This document shows, piece by piece, positions 8,555-16,001 of a stretch of DNA of 40,435 nt. The number at the start of each line of letters is the position of its first letter. Position 1 is the stretch's first letter. The position numbers and the translations under genes are program-made. Under the pieces are notes generated by a model. The model saw only the letters and a program-made list of their open reading frames with translations. It did no database searches and was not told the DNA's origin. Origin of the DNA: a bacterium (GTDB lineage Bacteria > Campylobacterota > Campylobacteria > Campylobacterales > Sulfurovaceae); contig JAHJJU010000114.1 in the NCBI GenBank assembly GCA_018822805.1, positions 1 to 40,435 of the forward strand. The letters are read 5' to 3'.

Positions 8555-8585
8555 CTACTTTTTACCATCATCCAAAAACGAAAAT
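8555..8585 (-). repeat. Degenerate copy of the 3' end of the M48 protease gene
   Basis: Bases 8555-8585 match 9420-9450, the stop codon and last nine codons of the M48 protease gene, at 28 of 31 positions in the same orientation. On the minus strand the copy still reads FSFLDDGKK and a stop, against FSFLEDDKK and a stop in the gene. The two copies flank the RelE/Phd-type toxin-antitoxin pair. This suggests insertion at the gene's 3' end with target duplication, or a partial gene duplication. Confidence 0.55.
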
Positions 8586-8660
8586 AGTTACACTTTTAAG
8601 ATTTTGATTTTTATCTTCAATTTCTACAGTTTTTTTATTAAATTGTTTATCATAGTTCAT
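8568..8660 (-). other. Possible 30-codon small reading frame, status uncertain
   Basis: An ATG-initiated frame of 30 codons begins MNYDKQFNKK and ends TIFVFG just inside the degenerate M48 copy. The opening loosely recalls the start of IS3-type OrfA transposases, but it is too short to assign, and it may be a remnant or chance. A TATAAT on the minus strand at 8664-8659 overlaps its ATG and could instead be the -10 element for the restriction-modification genes. No strong ribosome binding site is placed correctly. Confidence 0.2.
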
Positions 8661-8734
8661 TATACGATAGCCTTAGATATATTGGTATTTTTTTCTTGAA
8701 TTATTTTAGCGTAAATATATTTTTTATATTACAT

Positions 8735-9037
8735 CTATTTGTCATCATACTTATCTATTGCCCAAAGATTTTGATTAAAAATACCTAAAAGCACTATTTT
8801 ATCTTCTTCATCATCGATAAAGAAAGGAACAACATAACCTTTAAATATAAACTCTCGTATATTTTCATCTTCTAACCCTTCTTTTTGTCGGTATATAAAA
8901 GGAGATAAGGGAATTTTTTCAATTTTCGATAGTAACTCATCATAAAACTCTAAAGCCCTATTTGAACTGTCTTCAGCAATAAAAAGAACTATCTCTTCAA
9001 GTTCATCATTAAACCTTGGTAATTTTTCTAAAATCAT
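8735..9037 (-). CDS. RelE/ParE-family toxin
   Basis: Small protein of 100 residues with the RelE/ParE plan: an N-terminal strand and long helix (RFNDELEEIVLFIA and ALEFYDELLSKIEKI), then a YRQKEGLED turn, a strand pair VVPFFIDDEEDKIVLLGIF and the C-terminal NLWAIDKY. Members either cleave mRNA on the ribosome (RelE) or poison gyrase (ParE), and the sequence does not settle which. The start codon overlaps the antitoxin stop by one base (TAATG), the normal antitoxin-first order. Inference: plasmid-like stabilisation or stress module carried with the neighbouring restriction system. Confidence 0.8.
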   Translation of the reverse strand: MILEKLPRFNDELEEIVLFIAEDSSNRALEFYDELLSKIEKIPLSPFIYRQKEGLEDENIREFIFKGYVVPFFIDDEEDKIVLLGIFNQNLWAIDKYDDK

Positions 9038-9345
9038 TATTTACTTAAAATCTTTTCTCTAATCTCATCTAAGCCACTAGAAAAAGGAACTGTTTCTGAC
9101 TTATTACTCTTATACTCATTTACTCTTTTAGCTATTTCTTCATTATAAATACTCTGTTTTTGAAGGTCTGCTAATTTCTTCATATTCTCGTAATCATCTT
9201 TAGAGATAAGTACTGCCTCGACATGATTGTTTTTCAAAATTGCTAATTTATCTACCGTATTAGATTTAATTTGTGCAAGGTAAGAGCCAAACTTTTTGGC
9301 AAATTCAGAAGAGGAGATTAACTCATTTGAAGCATAGGTTACCAT
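9037..9345 (-). CDS. Phd/YefM-type antitoxin
   Basis: Antitoxin of 102 residues. The N terminus (ISSSEFAKKFGSYLAQI ... KLAILKNNHVEAVLISKDDYENM) follows the Phd/YefM DNA-binding fold, and the C-terminal part is charged and probably disordered until it wraps the toxin. It is followed, overlapping by one base, by the RelE-like toxin gene. The start is supported by AAAGGAT a few bases upstream of the ATG. A concentric inverted repeat at 9355-9400 directly upstream is the likely autoregulatory operator. Confidence 0.8.
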   Translation of the reverse strand: MVTYASNELISSSEFAKKFGSYLAQIKSNTVDKLAILKNNHVEAVLISKDDYENMKKLADLQKQSIYNEEIAKRVNEYKSNKSETVPFSSGLDEIREKILSK

Positions 9346-9354
9346 TTTTTATCC

Positions 9355-9400
9355 TTTATGCTATATTTTCCGTAATATATTACTCAAAGTATAGCATAAA
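9355..9400. promoter_or_regulatory. Concentric double dyad, likely operator of the toxin-antitoxin pair
   Basis: A perfect 11-base inverted repeat, TTTATGCTATA (9355-9365) and TATAGCATAAA (9390-9400), encloses a 10-base palindrome TAATATATTA (9373-9382). Both have exactly the same centre (between 9377 and 9378). The element starts 9 bases upstream of the antitoxin ATG and ends 19 bases after the M48 stop. Two nested symmetric sites suit cooperative binding of a dimeric Phd-type antitoxin. The 24-base interval is too long for an ordinary terminator loop. Confidence 0.6.
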
Positions 9401-9419
9401 GTTAGAAAAACAAAAAGCT

Positions 9420-10691
9420 CTACTTTTTATCATCCTCTAAAAACGAAAATATTCCCTCTTTTTCAAGTGGTTTAATCACTTCATTCACGGCATGTGCATC
9501 GTACCCAAGTTCAGTTAATCGCTCTAACACAGGTGGATGCGTATAGTAGAAGAAGGCATACAACGGATGTGACTTAGGAAAGGCTTTGTTCTCTTGAATC
9601 AGCTTAATCAGTGCAGATACCAAGTTCTCTTTTCCACCCAGTTGGCTCCCAAATTCATCAGCAGCATATTCGTTGTGACGGCTTACAAAACTCATCATTG
9701 GAGTAAATACAAACGATATAAGTGAAAGTAAGAGCATCATCATCGCTATCTCTACACCAGCTTTCATCTCTACACCCATGTCAAAAAAGAGTGCTTCAGG
9801 TAAATTACCTAAAAGGTAGAACGAAGCAAAAAGCAGTACACCCATCATTCCTATGTTTTTCCAAATATCTCCATGAGAAAAGTGACCCAACTCATGACCC
9901 AACACAGCCAACAACTCTTTATGCTTTAACTTTTCCATTAATGTATCGAACAACACCACTCTTTTTGACTTTCCAAGTCCACCAAAGTAGGCATTGAGAC
10001 GGCTATCACGTTTGGAAGCATCAAGAACAAAGACCCCGTCACTCTTTAACCCTACGCCTTGCATCATGGTTTCAATATCGGTTTTTAATTCACCATCTTC
10101 TAGTGGTGTAAACTTGTTAAATATAGGTGCAATAATGGTCGGGTAGATAACATTGACCAGCAGTGCCACCAAGAAGAGAAGAGCAAATCCCCATATCCAC
10201 CAGTTGGCAACATTAATTATAATCCATGCTAAAACATAGAAAATAGCTCCACCAAAAACTAAAAACATCACCGTAGATTTAACTTGATCTATAAAATAAA
10301 GCTTCGGTGTTGTTTGAGTAAAACCATACTCTTTGTCCAGCTCAAAAGTCTGATAAAGCTCAAACGGTAAACCAACAACATATCCAACAGCTACAAAACC
10401 AACAAGAAACAGCACAGCATCAATCACGGAACTGTCTGTTTGTAAGACACTACTTAACCATGCAAATCCAATGGTAACCCACCAAACAAACATTACGTAT
10501 TCAACCACTGTTCCAACAAGTGCCAATCGCTCTTTTTTTATGGCATACTCACCTGCAATCTTGAATTTTTCTCTACTCATCAAAACAGCTTCACCATTTT
10601 TTTCATCGGCAATGTATCCTATTTGCATAATGGAGATATAGATTTTTACCAATGTATATGCCGTGAAAAGTATCATTATAAGTTCTAACAT
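9420..10691 (-). CDS. M48-family membrane metalloprotease (Ste24/CAAX protease-like)
   Basis: Zinc endopeptidase of the inner membrane, 423 residues. It has several N-terminal hydrophobic segments (about 2-24, 57-82, 90-112, 138-160 and 163-187), then the catalytic HELGH (266-270) in VLGHELGHFSHGD, further hydrophobic stretches and the third zinc ligand in RHNEYAADEFG. Length and layout match M48A (Ste24/CAAX protease) proteins rather than the shorter HtpX. Bacterial members probably work in membrane-protein quality control. The last codons are duplicated in degenerate form at 8555-8585. The gene faces no obvious operon partner; the toxin-antitoxin pair lies downstream. Confidence 0.9.
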   Translation of the reverse strand: MLELIMILFTAYTLVKIYISIMQIGYIADEKNGEAVLMSREKFKIAGEYAIKKERLALVGTVVEYVMFVWWVTIGFAWLSSVLQTDSSVIDAVLFLVGFVAVGYVVGLPFELYQTFELDKEYGFTQTTPKLYFIDQVKSTVMFLVFGGAIFYVLAWIIINVANWWIWGFALLFLVALLVNVIYPTIIAPIFNKFTPLEDGELKTDIETMMQGVGLKSDGVFVLDASKRDSRLNAYFGGLGKSKRVVLFDTLMEKLKHKELLAVLGHELGHFSHGDIWKNIGMMGVLLFASFYLLGNLPEALFFDMGVEMKAGVEIAMMMLLLSLISFVFTPMMSFVSRHNEYAADEFGSQLGGKENLVSALIKLIQENKAFPKSHPLYAFFYYTHPPVLERLTELGYDAHAVNEVIKPLEKEGIFSFLEDDKK

Positions 10692-10730
10692 TCTTAACCT
10701 TTTATTATAATTTTCATGTGTTATACACTA

Positions 10731-11357
10731 TCAATGCTTAAAAAAATGCTGATAATCGATCATACTCTTTGTCCAATCACCACCCCACTCCCAATTACGC
10801 TTTATAAAAGCTTTGTAGACAGCATCGTTTTTCTTTATAATCCCCGACGCATTCAGCTCACGGTTACAATACTTTTGGGCACTTTGAGGATAAACAACTC
10901 CCTTGTCTATAAATGGGTTCCACACAGGGTTAATATCAATTGCTTTTCCATAAGAGTGTCGTGACCACCGAGTGGTTCGGGGAACATTACGGCAGTTAAA
11001 AGCAGAGGTATTGTTGGCAGCCATTGAGCGTTCATCACTAGCATTATAATCGTCAATAAGATGCATACGTTCAATCGTAAATTTTGAATTATAAAGTGCT
11101 TCAAATATCGCCACCACTTCTTGGGCTACTTCTTTATGCACGACCATCTCTCCTTCTATACCGATTTCATCAGTTGAAAAGTAGGTCATGGTTAAATAAC
11201 GTAAATCGTTCAAAGGCACGGGGCAACCTTTTTTCCAAGAACCACTCTGCTTCATCTGCTCTTTAATATCGTGTGGCAATTTCTCTATGCTGTAGTAGTA
11301 GGGGTGTTCTACAGCACAAAGGTGAACGCTTAAAAGAAGAAAAAGAAACCGTTTCAT
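10731..11357 (-). CDS. Exported M15-family peptidase (D-Ala-D-Ala carboxypeptidase-like)
   Basis: Predicted periplasmic zinc peptidase of 208 residues acting on peptidoglycan stem peptides. The first 16 or so residues form a signal peptide (MKRFLFLLLSVHLCA). The M15 zinc site is seen as H134 and D141 in RHSYGKAIDINP and H204 in DYQHFFKH, with E190 before the GGDW motif as the likely catalytic base. Substrate (D,D- or L,D-peptide bonds) is not decided by sequence. The start directly abuts the stop of the PDC-sensor gene (TAGATG), so the two are translationally coupled. Confidence 0.8.
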   Translation of the reverse strand: MKRFLFLLLSVHLCAVEHPYYYSIEKLPHDIKEQMKQSGSWKKGCPVPLNDLRYLTMTYFSTDEIGIEGEMVVHKEVAQEVVAIFEALYNSKFTIERMHLIDDYNASDERSMAANNTSAFNCRNVPRTTRWSRHSYGKAIDINPVWNPFIDKGVVYPQSAQKYCNRELNASGIIKKNDAVYKAFIKRNWEWGGDWTKSMIDYQHFFKH

Positions 11358-12272
11358 CTACTTGTTCTTATTCATTTTATTGGATTTTATGTAGATAGAA
11401 AGTCCAATCATTAATGCCGTAATACCTCCGATAAGGTAAACAGCATAAAGCAATTTTTCAGGATCGGTCAAAGCAAACTTAAAGACCAACATCAACGCTT
11501 CAATCGAGAGTGCAATAATAATCGACCCTAAAAAGCGTATCATCGTTTGATGTGCATCTCCGTCGGACTCTTTTTTCTCTTTACCTAAGACCTCCTCTTC
11601 AAAAATCGCTTTGACCAAGTCAAAAATAGCCAATGCAAGGGTTAAAAGAATGGTGGCTTGAAACATATCATTAATATCTATGGTCGAGTAATGCGTTCCC
11701 AAACTCAAAAAACTACTAACTCCCTTAACAAACAGAAGCAGTGCCACGGCAAAAAGAGCTACTGAAAAAGCTCCATAAACGACTTTTGAAAATTGACCAA
11801 AGTTAGAATCAACCGAACTTGGATAAACCATTTTCAAAATATCTTTAAGTTGAATATCCACACAAAGAATAAACATAAGATTGTTTTTTTCATCGTAAAT
11901 AGGAAAGGATGAAGTGACCACCATTTTATTTGTGCCTAATGATGGATAGGGATCGGTTAAAACACATCGATGCTCTTTGAGTGTTCGGTAATAGTATGCC
12001 CGATTACTTCGATTTGTTCCGATATTATGCGTGCTATCTACCTCTCCTTTGGCTGTAAGCATTATCCCTATCTGCTGACCTTGAGCATTTAATGCGTAGA
12101 CCAAATCTGCTTGAGGGATGTTGTCTTTCAAGATTTTTAATTGATGTTCAACAAAGCTATCGGTACCTGACTCAAGATTCACTAATGAAATATTCCGACT
12201 CATTATATAACATAAGTATGCTCGTGCTTTGGTTCGTATGTTTGCGTATTCTTGTATCTCTTTTATTACCAT
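11358..12272 (-). CDS. PDC/Cache-sensor membrane protein, no output domain
   Basis: Protein of 304 residues. Residues about 35-155 resemble a PDC (single Cache) ligand-sensing domain, with the RAYYYRTLKE and VTSSFPIYD blocks typical of that fold. Four hydrophobic segments follow (about 165-185, 207-222, 246-265 and 273-294). I see no transmembrane helix before the sensor and no HAMP, kinase, GGDEF or chemotaxis domain after it, so the sensor's cellular side and the signal output are unclear. It is coupled to the downstream M15 peptidase gene. Inference: it could link nutrient or stress sensing to wall processing. A member of an uncharacterised Campylobacterota family is likely. Confidence 0.6.
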   Translation of the reverse strand: MVIKEIQEYANIRTKARAYLCYIMSRNISLVNLESGTDSFVEHQLKILKDNIPQADLVYALNAQGQQIGIMLTAKGEVDSTHNIGTNRSNRAYYYRTLKEHRCVLTDPYPSLGTNKMVVTSSFPIYDEKNNLMFILCVDIQLKDILKMVYPSSVDSNFGQFSKVVYGAFSVALFAVALLLFVKGVSSFLSLGTHYSTIDINDMFQATILLTLALAIFDLVKAIFEEEVLGKEKKESDGDAHQTMIRFLGSIIIALSIEALMLVFKFALTDPEKLLYAVYLIGGITALMIGLSIYIKSNKMNKNK

Positions 12273-12374
12273 GTTTTTTCCTAAGAGTTTTATAAGTCTT
12301 TATAACATCTATATTGTAGTCGTGTTGACTAAATAATTTCTTAATCTTGTTAAGGATGATACTCTTTCAAATAC

Positions 12375-12414
12375 ATCAATATATCTTGATATATTAATTT
12401 TAAAATACTATAAT
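12375..12414 (+). promoter_or_regulatory. ars operon promoter with overlapping ArsR operator
   Basis: TTGATA (12386-12391) and TATAAT (12409-12414) are separated by exactly 17 bases, an excellent sigma-70-type promoter. The inverted repeat ATCAA-n6-TTGAT (12375-12379 and 12386-12390) covers the -35 hexamer, matching the shape of known ArsR-family operators. The transcript would start about 20 bases upstream of arsC. Inference: arsenite releases the ArsR encoded by the second gene, giving negative feedback. Confidence 0.75.
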
Positions 12415-12440
12415 GACAAAAAAATAAAAAAGAGTCCAAA

Positions 12441-13121
12441 ATGAATAAAAATGTATTAATCCTCTGTACAGGAAACTCCTGTCGTAGTATTATCGCTGAA
12501 GCACTGATTAACAAATATCTTGATGGAGTCACTGCCTACAGTTCGGGTGTAGCTCCTTCAGGTCGGGTCAATCCTAATGCTAAAAAGGTTTTAGAAGCCA
12601 ACGATGCTTGGGATGATGCTTATCATTCAAAAACTCTTGATACCTTAGAGCATATTGACTTTGACTTGGTCGTGACGGTTTGTGGTCATGCACAAGAGAC
12701 CTGCCCTACTTTTCCTAAACCCGTACCGACCATACATGTAGGTTTTGAAGACCCTGATGGAAAGACCTATGAGGCTTTTGAAGCGACGTACAGTGAGATA
12801 AAAACAACCCTACTTCCTGAAGTAGAAGCAAAATTAAAGGAACAAACAGTGAAGAGTAACAACATGCAAAAAAATGTATTTAAAACCAATGAAGGAGTGA
12901 AGATAAACTTTACAGGAGTGGTTGAAAAACAACAGATTGTTAAAATGGTCGAAAACTGTGCCACAGGTCAATGTGAATGTATGAGCGATGAAACCAAAAA
13001 GAAGATTACCAACATGCAGGTAGAAGGTAAAGATGGCGATGTAGAGCTGAAACTCTCAGGAGATATTGCCAAAGAAGAGATAGAAGCTGCATTAGCCAAG
13101 TCGAAAGTTTTAAACCCATAA
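12441..13121 (+). CDS. arsC: Thioredoxin-coupled arsenate reductase fused to a small Cys-containing domain
   Basis: Residues 1-135 are a low-molecular-weight phosphatase-type arsenate reductase: the P-loop CTGNSCRS starts at C9, and C81 and C88 (VCGHAQETCP) complete the three-cysteine relay of thioredoxin-coupled ArsC. It reduces arsenate to arsenite for export. Residues about 142-226 are an extra domain with the cluster CATGQCEC (C173, C178, C180), which could bind arsenite or another thiophilic metal; that is inference. Total length 226, against about 135 for the enzyme alone. A methionine at 142 could act as an internal start for the extra domain. First gene of arsC-arsR-arsB, 3 bases before arsR. 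Confidence 0.88.
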   Translation: MNKNVLILCTGNSCRSIIAEALINKYLDGVTAYSSGVAPSGRVNPNAKKVLEANDAWDDAYHSKTLDTLEHIDFDLVVTVCGHAQETCPTFPKPVPTIHVGFEDPDGKTYEAFEATYSEIKTTLLPEVEAKLKEQTVKSNNMQKNVFKTNEGVKINFTGVVEKQQIVKMVENCATGQCECMSDETKKKITNMQVEGKDGDVELKLSGDIAKEEIEAALAKSKVLNP

Positions 13122-13124
13122 ACT

Positions 13125-13457
13125 ATGGACATTTTTCTAAAAACCATCGGCTCTATTAACGACGAAACCCGACTGAAAATTCTTAACTTCATCAACCAAA
13201 GTGGTGAGGTCTGTGTTTGCGACATTGAAAATGCCTTTGGCATGATTCAGTCACGTATCTCTCGCCATCTTAAAATACTCAAAGAGGGGGGATTTTTACG
13301 CGTTGAGCGTCGAGGGCGTTGGGCGTACTACAGCATACGAACCCCTCTTGATGCGTTTCGTCAATCGATCTTAGAAGAAGTGAAATATTTGGGATTAGAA
13401 CTCCCAACCCCGATTCATATTAATAGTAAAGGATGTAACAATGCTACTGGCATCTAG
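13125..13457 (+). CDS. arsR: ArsR-family arsenite-responsive repressor
   Basis: Winged-helix repressor of 110 residues. The DNA-binding helix is in FGMIQSRISRHLKIL, and the metalloid site is indicated by C30 and C32 in GEVCVCDIENAF, the standard place of the CxC arsenite motif. A further cysteine (C104) near the C terminus could be a third ligand. It probably binds the inverted repeat upstream of arsC and lets go on binding As(III). Its end overlaps the start of the permease gene by 17 bases, so expression of regulator and pump is coupled. Confidence 0.9.
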   Translation: MDIFLKTIGSINDETRLKILNFINQSGEVCVCDIENAFGMIQSRISRHLKILKEGGFLRVERRGRWAYYSIRTPLDAFRQSILEEVKYLGLELPTPIHINSKGCNNATGI

Positions 13458-14694
13458 TCTCTTTTTAATCACCCTCATTTTTGTTATTTGGCAACCCAAA
13501 GGTCTACAAATAGGAACCACAGCCGTTATTGGTGCTGTCATTGCTTTGGCTTTAGGCATCGTTTCTGTTGCAGACATTTGGACAGTTACCGACATTGTGT
13601 GGGATGCAACATTGGCTTTTATAGGCATCATTATCTTATCTATGGTGCTTGATGAGATAGGATTTTTTGAGTGGTGTGCTATAAAAATGGCACAGTTCTC
13701 AAAAGGAAATGGACACCTTATGTTTGTCTATGCCCTTCTGTTAGGTGCGTTTGTTTCTGCACTCTTTGCCAATGACGGTGCAGCCCTGATTTTGACCCCT
13801 ATTTTACTGGCTAAAATGCGTATTTTAAAACTCAATACCAAGAGCATTTTGGCTTTTTTACTTGCAGGTGGGTTCATCTCTGACTCTGCCTCCTTACCTT
13901 TTGTTTTCTCGAACCTAACCAACATTGTCACAGCCAACTATTTCTCTATTGGTTTTGCAGAGTATTTGACAAACATGTTTCTACCCTTTGTGGTTTCCGT
14001 TGTTATTTCCATTGTTTTTCTTTGGATACTTTTACGAAAAGAGATTCCAAAACAGATCGACATTGACCTACTACCCAATGCCAATGAGGTACTAAAAAGT
14101 AAAACCCTCTTTATCTTTTCGTGGTTCTTTTTAGCACTACTCATTGCCGGTTATTTTATAGGCGATGCGTACGACTTACCTGTGAGTGTTTTTGCATTAG
14201 GTGGAGGACTACTATTTTTAGCCATCTCAAGTATTATGAAAACCACCTCGGCTACAAAAATTATAAAACATGCCCCATGGCAGGTGGTGTGGTTTAGTAT
14301 TGGTCTTTACATTGTGGTCTATGGTCTTAAAAATGCCGGATTAACCGACTATTTGACCGTGGTACTCAAAGATTTATCGACGCAAGGTGATGTGGTTGCC
14401 ATCGTAGGAACAGGGTTTATTGCTGCCTTTTTGTCGGCCATTATGAACAACATGCCCACCATTATGATTATGGACATTGCTTTGGCTGATGTAGGGAACC
14501 AAGCCTTGGTTTATGCCAATATTATCGGTTGTAACTTAGGACCTAAAATGACACCATTTGGAAGCCTTGCCACCCTACTTTGGTTACATGTATTGGCACA
14601 AAAAGGGGTCAAGATAGGCTTTTGGGAGTATACCAAATTTGGACTGATTATTACTCCTCCTGTTTTGTTGGTGGTGCTTTTAAGTTTGATGTGA
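13441..14694 (+). CDS. arsB: ArsB-type arsenite efflux permease (ion transporter superfamily)
   Basis: Inner-membrane protein of 417 residues with about 11-12 hydrophobic segments over its whole length. The patterns FANDGAALILTPI (in the first half) and SAIMNNMPTIMI (in the second half) are the paired re-entrant motifs of the ArsB/NhaD ion transporter superfamily, and NIIGCNLGPKMTPFGSLATLLWL is characteristic of ArsB. It exports arsenite by proton-motive force, or with ArsA, which is not present here. Context after arsC and arsR supports arsenite rather than sodium as substrate. The start overlaps arsR by 17 bases. Confidence 0.9.
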   Translation: MLLASSLFLITLIFVIWQPKGLQIGTTAVIGAVIALALGIVSVADIWTVTDIVWDATLAFIGIIILSMVLDEIGFFEWCAIKMAQFSKGNGHLMFVYALLLGAFVSALFANDGAALILTPILLAKMRILKLNTKSILAFLLAGGFISDSASLPFVFSNLTNIVTANYFSIGFAEYLTNMFLPFVVSVVISIVFLWILLRKEIPKQIDIDLLPNANEVLKSKTLFIFSWFFLALLIAGYFIGDAYDLPVSVFALGGGLLFLAISSIMKTTSATKIIKHAPWQVVWFSIGLYIVVYGLKNAGLTDYLTVVLKDLSTQGDVVAIVGTGFIAAFLSAIMNNMPTIMIMDIALADVGNQALVYANIIGCNLGPKMTPFGSLATLLWLHVLAQKGVKIGFWEYTKFGLIITPPVLLVVLLSLM

Positions 14695-14723
14695 CACTCT
14701 AAATATCTGTCCATTATTTAACA

Positions 14724-14752
14724 TTGACAACAGTAAAACAATATGCTACAAT
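14724..14752 (+). promoter_or_regulatory. Sigma-70-type promoter of the PIN toxin-antitoxin pair
   Basis: TTGACA (14724-14729) and TACAAT (14747-14752) are spaced by 17 bases, one base away from the full consensus. The predicted transcription start is near 14759, which lies downstream of the in-frame ATG at 14743 and therefore excludes that codon as the antitoxin start. It also makes this pair transcriptionally independent of the ars operon. Confidence 0.7.
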
Positions 14753-14778
14753 GGTTATATGACAATAAAGAAGATGAT

Positions 14779-15054
14779 ATGATAACAACAATGAGTATTC
14801 GTGAATTGACAAGAAGTGGTAGTATGTTTGGTCAATATGATTATATTGATATAGAAGATAAAAAATCACATGAATACAAAGGTGTTTTTATCTCTTCTAA
14901 ATATGCTGATATGGTTAAAGAATTTCTAGAAAAAGAGATTGCAAAACAAAAGCAAAAAAAGTTAGATGCCCTTATGCAATTTGCAGGTATGATGGATGGA
15001 GAGACAAATAACCTCTCCATCCAAGAACTTAAATCACATAAAGAAGACAAGTAG
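14779..15054 (+). CDS. Probable antitoxin partner of a PIN-domain toxin
   Basis: Small protein of 91 residues of a family I do not recognise by name. The N-terminal segment MSIRELTRSG is followed by YDYIDIEDKKSHEYKGVFIS, and the C-terminal half is helical and charged (KEFLEKEIAKQKQKKLDAL). A short N-terminal DNA-binding region and a helical toxin-binding tail fit antitoxins of VapC-like toxins. The ATG at 14779 is used because AAGAAG lies just upstream and the promoter at 14724-14752 excludes the ATG at 14743. Two bases separate its stop from the toxin start. Confidence 0.6.
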   Translation: MITTMSIRELTRSGSMFGQYDYIDIEDKKSHEYKGVFISSKYADMVKEFLEKEIAKQKQKKLDALMQFAGMMDGETNNLSIQELKSHKEDK

Positions 15055-15056
15055 AG

Positions 15057-15479
15057 ATGAAAAAAGTCTTTTTAGATACCAATATAGTTTTAGATTTTCT
15101 TGATAAAAAACGTCCTCTTCACAGTAAATCTAAAGAGTTAATGACCATGGTAATTATGGAAGATTATACCATATTTATGAGTGAAGATATGTTGAGTACC
15201 ATTTTCTATATTAGTAAAGATAAGGAAAAGGTTTTACTCTTTTTTGAAACCATTATAGCCAAATGGTCAATTGTACCTTATGGCATATCACTTATAGAAA
15301 AAGCCATAAAACTATGCCAAAACAATAAAGGGCAAGATTTAGAAGACACCTTACAATGCCTATGTGCAAAAGAGCATGAGTGTAGCTATATTGTTACGTC
15401 AGATGAAAAATTTATAGATTGTGGTATTACAATACTAAGTTATAATAGATTTCTTCTTAATTCTACTTCATCAAGCTAA
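15057..15479 (+). CDS. PIN-domain toxin (VapC-like ribonuclease)
   Basis: Protein of 140 residues with the PIN plan: the N-terminal FLDTNIVLDFL supplies the first aspartate (D7), the segment GQDLEDTLQCLCA supplies the central acidic pair, and IVTSDEKF supplies the C-terminal acidic residue. These form a Mg2+ site for endoribonuclease activity, usually against tRNA or rRNA. It lies two bases after the predicted antitoxin gene, the usual order. The PAP2 phosphatase gene follows after one base and may share its transcript by accident. Confidence 0.8.
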   Translation: MKKVFLDTNIVLDFLDKKRPLHSKSKELMTMVIMEDYTIFMSEDMLSTIFYISKDKEKVLLFFETIIAKWSIVPYGISLIEKAIKLCQNNKGQDLEDTLQCLCAKEHECSYIVTSDEKFIDCGITILSYNRFLLNSTSSS

Positions 15480-15480
15480 T

Positions 15481-15999
15481 ATGAAAAACCTACTAATCCT
15501 AGCTTTACTTTCCACTCTGACCCTCTCTGCAAAAAGCAAAACAGAAACCATAGGTGATGTTATGTTGGGGCTTATTCCCTTAACAGCCTATGGAGCACCC
15601 CTCTACTTAGATGACAAAGAGGGAGAGATGCAATTTTACAAAACAGCAGGAACAACCATAGCCTCAACCTACCTCTTAAAATACTCCGTAAAAGAGGAAC
15701 GACCCGACCACAGTGATGAAGAGTCTTTTCCTTCAGGTCATACCTCTATGACTTTTGCATCAGCTACGTTTATACATAAACGGTATGGACTAAACTATGC
15801 TATTCCTGCCTATCTAGGCTCTATTTATACGGGGTACAGCCGTATCCACTCCAACAAACATCATACCCATGACGTTTTAGCAGGAGCCATGTTGGGTATG
15901 GCTTCAAGTTGGTATTTTACAACTTCATATAAAGAGGTGCAAGTTCAACCTGTAGTGAGTTCTGATTACAATGGAGTAATGTTGAGTTACCGTTGGTAA
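15481..15999 (+). CDS. Exported PAP2-family phosphatase
   Basis: Acid phosphatase-type protein of 172 residues with a signal peptide (about 1-17, MKNLLILALLSTLTLSA). All three PAP2 motifs are visible: K67-x6-RP (74-75), PSGH (84-87) and SR (120-121) with H127-x3-D131. It probably dephosphorylates lipid phosphates such as undecaprenyl pyrophosphate or phosphatidic acid at the periplasmic face; the substrate is not determined. Unlike PgpB it lacks a full set of six membrane spans. It ends two bases before the convergent batD stop. Confidence 0.85.
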   Translation: MKNLLILALLSTLTLSAKSKTETIGDVMLGLIPLTAYGAPLYLDDKEGEMQFYKTAGTTIASTYLLKYSVKEERPDHSDEESFPSGHTSMTFASATFIHKRYGLNYAIPAYLGSIYTGYSRIHSNKHHTHDVLAGAMLGMASSWYFTTSYKEVQVQPVVSSDYNGVMLSYRW

Positions 16000-16001
16000 G
16001 A

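Noticed and set aside
8568-8660. Transposase OrfA start
   Set aside because: Only 30 codons and a loose resemblance in the first ten residues; kept as an uncertain frame, not as a mobile element.
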